From the NCBI RefSeq assembly GCF_002088935.1, contig NZ_NCSS01000006.1, positions 1,830,407 to 1,894,406 of the forward strand: a stretch of 64,000 nt of DNA. Reading direction: 5' to 3'. The translations under genes and the position numbers were made by a program. Every line of letters starts with the position of its first letter. Within the stretch, counting starts at the first letter, position 1. The DNA comes from Henriciella litoralis. Its GTDB lineage: Bacteria > Pseudomonadota > Alphaproteobacteria > Caulobacterales > Hyphomonadaceae. Below the pieces are notes generated by a model, which saw only the letters and a list, made by a program, of their open reading frames with translations, had not been told where the DNA came from and did no database searches. Positions 57,918-64,000 of this stretch are shown here, one piece after another.

Positions 57918-59546
57918 ATGCAGGCCTTTTCCGACCTTCTTGAACGGCTGATCCTCACCCCCTCGAGGAACGGGAAGATCGCGCTGCTTGTAAATTACTT
58001 CACGAGTGACGTAAGTCCGGCGCGCGGCTGGACGCTGGCCGTGCTGACCGGGGAGCTGGACCTGCCCGGCGTCAAAGGCGGCACCATCCGCAAACTGATC
58101 AGTGAACGCGTCGATCCGGAGCTGTTCCGACTTTCCTACGACTATGTCGGCGATCTCGCTGAGACCGTCAGCCTGATGTGGCCAGGCCAGCGCGGCGCCA
58201 ACCGGGTCCCGCCGATCGAAGACGTGGTCGAAGCGCTGATGGGCGCGAGCCGCGCCGAAGGTGAGCGCATGGTCGCTGGCTATCTCGACATGCTTGATCC
58301 GCGCCAGCGCTGGGCCTTGCTGAAACTTGTGACGGGTGGTCTCCGCATTGGCGTTTCGGCTCGCCTCGCCAAAGTGGCGCTGGCCGAGTTCGGCGGTGTC
58401 GAGCCGGCCGAGATCGAGGAAATCTGGCACGGTCTGGAAGCGCCCTACATTTCCCTGTTCGACTGGCTTGAGGGCAAGGCAGACAAACCTTCCCCGGACA
58501 TTGCTGCACCGTTCCGGCCTGTGATGCTGGCCCATCCGCTGATCACCAAGGACAAGCGCGACGACCCGGACGCCGTCGACCCGGCCATGATTGACGGCGA
58601 TGTGTTTGCGGCTGAATGGAAATATGACGGTATTCGCGTTCAGGCCGTCAGCGAGCGGGGCGTGCGGCGCATCTATTCGCGCACCGGCGATGATATCTCA
58701 CACACCTTCCCGGACGTGCTCGCAGGCATGAATTTCGAAGGCGCGATCGACGGCGAATTGCTGGTGCGCACCCCCTCGGGCGATGTCGCCCCGTTCAATG
58801 ATCTGCAGCAGCGCCTCAACCGCAAGACGGTCACAAAGAAACAGATGGAGGCGCGCCCGGCCTTTATTCGCGCCTATGACCTTCTGAATGCGAACGGCGA
58901 AGACCTTCGTGCACTGACCTTCCGCCAGCGACGCGAGCATCTGGAAGCCTTCGTTGAACAGGCCGGCAGCGACCGTGTCGATCTCTCCCCGCTCGTACCC
59001 GTCACAACGCTGGAAGCCCTTGAAGCTGCGCGGAATGATCCACCCGCTCCTGAGATCGAAGGCGTCATGCTGAAACGGTGGGACAGCGTCTATCAGGCGG
59101 GCCGGCCGACCGGCCCCTGGTACAAATGGAAGCGCGACCCATTCCTGATTGACGCCATCCTGATGTATGCGCAGCGCGGTCATGGACGCCGCTCCAGTTT
59201 CTATTCAGACTTCACCTTCGGCGTCTGGCGCGAGGGCGAGACTGGCCGAGAGATTACGCCCGTCGGCAAGGCCTATTTCGGCTTTACCGATGAAGAACTG
59301 AAGCAGCTAGACAAATTCGTCCGCGAAAACACGATTGACCGGTTCGGACCTGTCCGCTCTGTCACGGCGAATGAGGACAAGGGGCTTGTGCTGGAGGTCG
59401 CTTTTGAGGGGTTGCAACGCAGCCCGCGTCACAAGTCAGGCCTCGCCATGCGCTTTCCGCGCATCAACCGCATTCGCTGGGACAAACCCGCCGCAGAGGC
59501 CGACTGGCTTGAAACCCTCGAGAAAATGTTACCACCCGAGCCATAG
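57918..59546 (+). CDS. ATP-dependent DNA ligase (LigB/ligase D-independent type)
   Basis: This 542-residue ATP-dependent DNA ligase belongs to the set associated with Lhr-like helicases and the exonuclease. Motif I is EWKYDGIRVQ, with the adenylated Lys235. Downstream are SRTGDDISHTFPDV, GAIDGELLVR (motif III region), EGVMLKRWDSVYQ (motif IV) and WYKWKRDPFLIDAILMYAQRG (motif V). An N-terminal DNA-binding domain and C-terminal OB fold are present by length. It starts at ATG 57918 and overlaps no other gene. Role: repair of DNA ends after damage. Confidence 0.94.
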   Translation: MQAFSDLLERLILTPSRNGKIALLVNYFTSDVSPARGWTLAVLTGELDLPGVKGGTIRKLISERVDPELFRLSYDYVGDLAETVSLMWPGQRGANRVPPIEDVVEALMGASRAEGERMVAGYLDMLDPRQRWALLKLVTGGLRIGVSARLAKVALAEFGGVEPAEIEEIWHGLEAPYISLFDWLEGKADKPSPDIAAPFRPVMLAHPLITKDKRDDPDAVDPAMIDGDVFAAEWKYDGIRVQAVSERGVRRIYSRTGDDISHTFPDVLAGMNFEGAIDGELLVRTPSGDVAPFNDLQQRLNRKTVTKKQMEARPAFIRAYDLLNANGEDLRALTFRQRREHLEAFVEQAGSDRVDLSPLVPVTTLEALEAARNDPPAPEIEGVMLKRWDSVYQAGRPTGPWYKWKRDPFLIDAILMYAQRGHGRRSSFYSDFTFGVWREGETGREITPVGKAYFGFTDEELKQLDKFVRENTIDRFGPVRSVTANEDKGLVLEVAFEGLQRSPRHKSGLAMRFPRINRIRWDKPAAEADWLETLEKMLPPEP

Positions 59547-59648
59547 TCGGCGACGTACTTTGCTTGCAGCCTTTATTTGATCAGGCTTGCCAGCATGGGT
59601 CTCTGGGTCAATTACTGTCCGGCAGCCCATATCGGGAGCGGACAGCAG

Positions 59649-60401
59649 ATGAATTTGAAAAATGCCCTCATTCTTCTGGCGATTGCGATTGGCCAGTTCT
59701 TGGCGCCCGCGCTTCCCAGCCTCGGCATTGGCGAGAGCGTGGGCGAACGCGCGCTACAGACAGGCATTCCGCCTGAACTGCCACCCGGCATCTTCTTCTC
59801 GATCTGGGGCGTGATTTTCACGCTCTATCTCATTTTTGCAGCCATCGCGCTGCTAAAGCCAAGCTATGTCGAGATGCATCTGGCACATCCGCTGGTCCTT
59901 GCGGGCGTCGGCAACGTCATCTGGATGGTATCCAACCAGTTGATCGGCAATATCGCGCTCGACCTTATCCTGCTGCTGCCAATCCTCCTTTTCTCATGGG
60001 AGGCGAGCCATCGTTTGCACCGGATGGGCGGCTTTGATGGCACGGGACGCCGATTGCTGGCCGGCATGCTGACGGGGCTGTTGTCCGGTTGGGCCGCTGT
60101 GGCCGTGTCGATTTCATTGCCACGACTGGTCCGCGCCATCAGGGACCTCGGGCCCACCGATCAGGTCTGGATATCGCTCTGGATCGCTCTGGCGTCACTC
60201 GCCATTCTGGCCTGGCTGTATGCGACCCGGGCGAGCCGGGGGCTGTGGTTCTTCGCTGCGCTCGGCTGGGGGGTGACGGGGATCGTCCTCAACAATTGGA
60301 CCCGCACCGACATGCACTGGCTTGCCGCGGCAGCCGGGCTGGTCGGGCTTTACGTCATCTGGCGACGCCTGGCCTACGGCGCCCGGCCCGCATTTCAATA
60401 A
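59649..60401 (+). CDS. Polytopic membrane protein of unknown function
   Basis: This 250-residue integral membrane protein starts at the ATG at 59649. There are about seven hydrophobic helices, with a PPGIFFSIWGVIFTLYLIFA segment and a C-terminal LWFFAALGWGVTGIVLNNW. TspO-like tryptophan-rich helices are suggested by this pattern, but length and topology exceed TspO, so it is better called TspO/MBR-related at most. It lies 102 bases after the ligase on the same strand and is convergent with the PodJ-like gene. No function is assigned. Confidence 0.7.
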   Translation: MNLKNALILLAIAIGQFLAPALPSLGIGESVGERALQTGIPPELPPGIFFSIWGVIFTLYLIFAAIALLKPSYVEMHLAHPLVLAGVGNVIWMVSNQLIGNIALDLILLLPILLFSWEASHRLHRMGGFDGTGRRLLAGMLTGLLSGWAAVAVSISLPRLVRAIRDLGPTDQVWISLWIALASLAILAWLYATRASRGLWFFAALGWGVTGIVLNNWTRTDMHWLAAAAGLVGLYVIWRRLAYGARPAFQ

Positions 60402-60408
60402 TGTCAGA

Positions 60409-63400
60409 TTAGCCGCGTGCTGATGCGGTCAGGGCGTTCAGGCTTTCGACAAGATCAGGCGTAATTTCACCGGTCTGGGCCATGTCACTATCGGCTTGAT
60501 AGGCTGAGATCGCCGCAACGGTGGCCGAGCCCATCATGCCGTCGGCCGGGCCGGGCTCATAGCCAAGGCCGGCCAGAACGGTCTGCACCGCCTTTACCTG
60601 CTCATTGCTATTGCCGCGCCAGGCCTGTGGGCCGAACTGGCCGTTAGCTGCAGGGGCCTGCGCTTTTGCGGTCCACGCACTGGCGCGGGCCTGCGCGCTC
60701 TGAACGACTTCCGGGGTCATCTGACGGCTAAGCTCGTTCACTTTCGCGGGCGCACCGGTATCTCCCTGACGCGCGGCGACAGCGAACCAGTAAAGCGCTT
60801 CGGTCGGATCGGGTGAAACGCCGAGCCCTTCCTTGTAAAGCACAGCCAGATTGTACTGACTGTCGGTCAGACCATAGGACGCGGCCTGACGGAACCAGTC
60901 AGCGGCGACCGAATAGCTTTGCGGGCCACCTTCGCCTTCAGCGTAATAGACCGCGACATCATGCATGGCCTTCACATTGCCGCCTTCTGCAGCACGCTCT
61001 GTCCATGTCCGGGCTTGCTCCAGATCACGCGGAACACCGAGGCCTTTTTCATGAAGCTTGGCTAGTCGATACTGCGCGGCAGGTTCACCCTGCTCGGCCG
61101 CGCGGCGGATAAGGGATGGCCCTGTCGTGTAGTCACCGGCGTCGAGCCGCTGCTGACCGAGCATGAATTGAGCGATCGCATCACCATCTGCGGCCGCGCT
61201 TTCCATTGTCTGGGCGCTTGGAATGACCGGCAATGTCGACAGATCGACCGCTTCTGGCGCGTCTTCAGCCGCTGGCGCCGGCGTATCCACCGCAGCCTCT
61301 TGAGGCGCATCGAACAGTTCCGCTTCCAGATCGCTATCATCGACCTGCTCTACCGGACCGGCAGCGCCAATTGCTGCGTCCGCATCGGCCAGCGACGCAT
61401 CTTCTCCAGCAACTTCTGCAACGATTACATCTTCGGTCTCGGGCACGACGTCTTCAGCGACTGGCGCGGCGCTGGCACCAAAGGCGTTGTTGGTCGTCTG
61501 AACAACCGGGCGGTCATCATCTTGCTGCAAGCCGCGCAGGAAGAACAGGCCACCCGCTGCGGCGGCCGCAAGAGCGATAACAGAAACCGCCGCAATCAGC
61601 GGCGCCTTGCCCGATTTTCCGGACTTCTTCTTTACATCGCCGGGAAGTGGCTTGCGACCGCGCGAACCCGAGCTATCCGAGGCGGCCATTGCAGCCTGAC
61701 GTGCGCGAGCAAGATAATCGCCTGAACCATTCGCATCGGCTGAGCGCGGCAGACGACCAGAGCTCTGGCTCGAAGGTACATCATCGTCCTCTTCATAGGA
61801 CGAACGTCCCCAGGAGACATCGGCTGGCGGCGGCGCAACATCTTCCGTGAAGATATCGCTCTCGCGTGTTTCTTCGCCGCTATCGTCCCAATCGGTCAGC
61901 GCAGAGACCGGATCGTGTTCGTCATCATCAGGAAGGTCGGTGAGATACTCGTGAAGACCATCTGAAGCGCCTTCCGAAGTGTCATCTTCCAGATCATCCA
62001 GGAAGGCGAGCCCCGCCTCAAAGCTATCATCGTCTTGAGTGCGCCGCGCAGGCGCAGCAGCCGGCATCGCCTTCGGTTCTTCTGCCGGCATCGTCGTAGC
62101 GACTGCCGGGCGAGCGGCCGTTTCTGGCCGGCGCTGCTCTTGCGAGGGATCCGTGTCTTCGAGCGCTTCGAGCCGCGTCGCGAGCGATGCAATCGCTTTC
62201 TGGACCGGTGACAGGGAGGTCGACGACTGACGGTTCATTTCATCAATCCGGTCAGACACACCCGACAGGGCATCCGATAGGCGGATCGACTGCTTCTTTC
62301 GGTCAGCTTCCAGCGTGTCGTGCAGCTGCTGGATCGAGCGGTCCTGACGCGCCTGCAGGCGCTGGGCGACCGTGGCCACCTGTTCGCCCACTTGCTCGAT
62401 CGCTGTCGCGCTGCGTTGCTCGCTCTCATCGACCCGGGTCTCGAATTGGTCGGCGAGCTGGTTAATCTGCTGGGTCACCCGCTCGATGACGTCATCATTC
62501 TGGGTGCTGAAGTCCTGAAGACGGGCTGACAGCTCGCTCGTCAGGCTCTGCATATCGGCCTTCACGCGGGCAATTTCTGCAGAGCTATCTTTTTCTTCGA
62601 CCGTTTTCAGACGCTTGCTCAGGCCTTGAGATATGCGCGCGACCTGCTCAGTGAGACGCTCAAAGGCGCGGCTGGATGTCTCTTCAGTGTCTCCCACACG
62701 GGCCTGCAACACAGAGACCGAGTTCTCGAGGCCCGCAACCGTCTCAGGCTGCGGCATCGCGGCAACGGCTTTTTCAATTTCGTTAGCGAAGAGTGCGCGG
62801 CTCTCCTCGATGGAAGCGCGGATTTCCTGTGCGAGCCCCTGAAAGCGGTTTTCGAACTGATCACGCAGCGCCTGCGCCGCTTGGGGCGACGCGAATTCTG
62901 CCAGCGCATCAATGCGGCCGGTCAGTGTTTCGAAACTCGTTTCGACCGTCTGCATCGCCGAATTGGTGGCCAGCTCTGCATGGCCGAGCCGTTCCTGCAG
63001 GCTCGCCAGCGTCGCATCGAGGCCGACCGCGCGATCAGCGGTATCATTCCGGACATGGTCGAGTTGACCGGTCAGGTCATTCACCTTGGAAACGGTCTGA
63101 TCGAGTTCGCTGCGAAGACCTTCAATCGTGCCATCAGTCGCATCTGCACGTTCGGCAGCGGCGGCGACGTCATCACCCAGCTTGTCGATCCGGCCATTGG
63201 CCGTTTCGATACCGTCGCCGATCACATCAACACGGGTGTCGACGCCTTCAATGCTCGTCGCGACGCGGGCAAGCTTTTCGTCCGCCTCTTTTGAGCGGGC
63301 GTCCGCCGCTTTCAGCTCAGCATCAACGGCGTCAAAACGGGCCTCTGACCGGCTGATCCGGGCAGCGGCATCATCGAGCCGCGAAATCGTGCTGGCAAGG

Positions 63401-64000
63401 TCATCATCCAGTTTGTTGATACGCCCCGTCGCGGCGTCGAAGTCGGATACAGCTTTTGAAACCGTACCGGCTGTTGTCGCGGTTTGTTCGGTGTTTTCGC
63501 GAACCTGGGCCTTGATCTTGCGGATCCGGTTTTCAGCCTGCTCCAGCCGCGCTGTGGCGGCATCCGTACGGTCGTTCGTCGCGCTGACATCAGTGCCGAG
63601 CTTTTCCACGCGGGCACTGGTTTCCTGCACTTTGTCACTGACACCCGTCAGGCGATCATCGAGTTTCTCGACATCAGACGCGACCCGGCTCATCTGATTG
63701 TCTCTAGTCTGGGCCCGGCCATCGACAGCGCCGAGCGCTTCTCCCAGCTGTTTCAGCAGGGAATGGGCCCCGTTCACATCAGACGCGGTTGTGTCGATCC
63801 GGCTGTTCAGCTTGCCGATATCGTCAAAGCTTTTTGAAAGCCGGTCATCGGTGCCGGACACCCGTTTGTCGATCGCCTCAAGCTGGGTCGAGACAATGTT
63901 GAGCCTCTGGTCGCTGGCGTCCGTGCGTTGTCCAAATGTCTCGACGGCATGCCCTAGATTATCGAGCTTCGCATCATGACTGGTCAGGCGCGCAGTGGTG
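60409..64000 (-). CDS. PodJ-like polarity protein, 5' end outside the window
   Basis: The open frame runs from its stop at 60409 to the window edge without an upstream stop; the GTG at 63861 is just an internal codon, so the protein exceeds 1190 residues. The visible part is a long coiled coil (window edge to about 62200), an acidic Ser/Asp-rich linker, a membrane helix (PLIAAVSVIALAAAAAGGLF, near 61550), a periplasmic region with Sel1-like repeats (QYRLAKLHEKGLGVPRD, QYNLAVLYKEGLGVSPD) and a terminal peptidoglycan-binding domain (VQTVLAGLGYEPGPADG). This order matches Caulobacter PodJ/PodJL. It probably localises polar factors. Confidence 0.85.
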   Translation of the reverse strand, partial: TTARLTSHDAKLDNLGHAVETFGQRTDASDQRLNIVSTQLEAIDKRVSGTDDRLSKSFDDIGKLNSRIDTTASDVNGAHSLLKQLGEALGAVDGRAQTRDNQMSRVASDVEKLDDRLTGVSDKVQETSARVEKLGTDVSATNDRTDAATARLEQAENRIRKIKAQVRENTEQTATTAGTVSKAVSDFDAATGRINKLDDDLASTISRLDDAAARISRSEARFDAVDAELKAADARSKEADEKLARVATSIEGVDTRVDVIGDGIETANGRIDKLGDDVAAAAERADATDGTIEGLRSELDQTVSKVNDLTGQLDHVRNDTADRAVGLDATLASLQERLGHAELATNSAMQTVETSFETLTGRIDALAEFASPQAAQALRDQFENRFQGLAQEIRASIEESRALFANEIEKAVAAMPQPETVAGLENSVSVLQARVGDTEETSSRAFERLTEQVARISQGLSKRLKTVEEKDSSAEIARVKADMQSLTSELSARLQDFSTQNDDVIERVTQQINQLADQFETRVDESEQRSATAIEQVGEQVATVAQRLQARQDRSIQQLHDTLEADRKKQSIRLSDALSGVSDRIDEMNRQSSTSLSPVQKAIASLATRLEALEDTDPSQEQRRPETAARPAVATTMPAEEPKAMPAAAPARRTQDDDSFEAGLAFLDDLEDDTSEGASDGLHEYLTDLPDDDEHDPVSALTDWDDSGEETRESDIFTEDVAPPPADVSWGRSSYEEDDDVPSSQSSGRLPRSADANGSGDYLARARQAAMAASDSSGSRGRKPLPGDVKKKSGKSGKAPLIAAVSVIALAAAAAGGLFFLRGLQQDDDRPVVQTTNNAFGASAAPVAEDVVPETEDVIVAEVAGEDASLADADAAIGAAGPVEQVDDSDLEAELFDAPQEAAVDTPAPAAEDAPEAVDLSTLPVIPSAQTMESAAADGDAIAQFMLGQQRLDAGDYTTGPSLIRRAAEQGEPAAQYRLAKLHEKGLGVPRDLEQARTWTERAAEGGNVKAMHDVAVYYAEGEGGPQSYSVAADWFRQAASYGLTDSQYNLAVLYKEGLGVSPDPTEALYWFAVAARQGDTGAPAKVNELSRQMTPEVVQSAQARASAWTAKAQAPAANGQFGPQAWRGNSNEQVKAVQTVLAGLGYEPGPADGMMGSATVAAISAYQADSDMAQTGEITPDLVESLNALTASARG

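Overview
The window is chromosomal DNA of a GC-rich alphaproteobacterium. A TonB-dependent receptor with sphingomonad/Hyphomonas-type architecture, a PodJ-like polarity factor at the right edge, the ligase-associated DNA repair set and many small secreted lipoproteins together suggest a marine Hyphomonadaceae-like bacterium (Henriciella/Hyphomonas group). That placement is inference; no rRNA or tRNA gene and no CRISPR array was seen.

Bases 1-11300 form a surface polysaccharide and sulfate activation block. rfbC-rfbB-rfbD-rfbA make dTDP-L-rhamnose and lie opposite a family 2 glycosyltransferase. After a lipoprotein come cysD and cysNC (sulfate to APS to PAPS). Divergent from these are a Gfo/Idh/MocA oxidoreductase and a CysQ-type PAP phosphatase, then galE. 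This combination fits synthesis of a rhamnose-containing, probably sulfated, polysaccharide. Bases 11300-17700 hold a TonB-dependent receptor with a clear terminator, selO and an acyl-CoA dehydrogenase.

Bases 17700-28500 are an accessory region with mixed base composition. It contains a solo HsdR-N-like PD-(D/E)XK protein, small secreted proteins (one made of three 28-residue repeats), slyX, a lipocalin-like secreted protein, a small conserved protein, an HNH-like nuclease, a sulfotransferase, NTR-like secreted proteins, and an AvcD-type anti-phage dCTP deaminase followed by a 58-codon ORF. Interspersed are degenerate pieces of thiC 3' ends (four besides the intact gene), a broken second slyX, pieces of a small membrane protein gene, and hairpin-forming repeats. 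The intact thiC (28503-30380) is the last large gene of an operon that begins with a TPP riboswitch (about 31210-31298) followed by DUF1801 and RraB-family genes. The 3' side of thiC appears to be a repeatedly used recombination site.

Bases 31388-50582 are mostly single metabolic or secreted-protein genes: arylamine N-acetyltransferase, a nucleotide pyrophosphatase-like lipoprotein, hotdog proteins, alpha/beta hydrolases, an Asp/Glu racemase, two paralogous Cys-containing secreted proteins, an SDR, a LuxR-type regulator fused to a hydrolase-like domain lacking its nucleophile, rluE, an acidic EF-hand protein, MAPEG, an ArsC/Spx-like protein, a phosphodiester glycosidase, an ABC-F ATPase and acyl-CoA thioesterase II. 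Bases 50721-60401 hold an acyl-CoA synthetase and the three-part DNA repair module (Lhr-like helicase, exonuclease, ATP-dependent ligase), interrupted by a beta-lactamase-fold gene. The right edge cuts into a large coiled-coil/Sel1/peptidoglycan-binding protein resembling PodJ.
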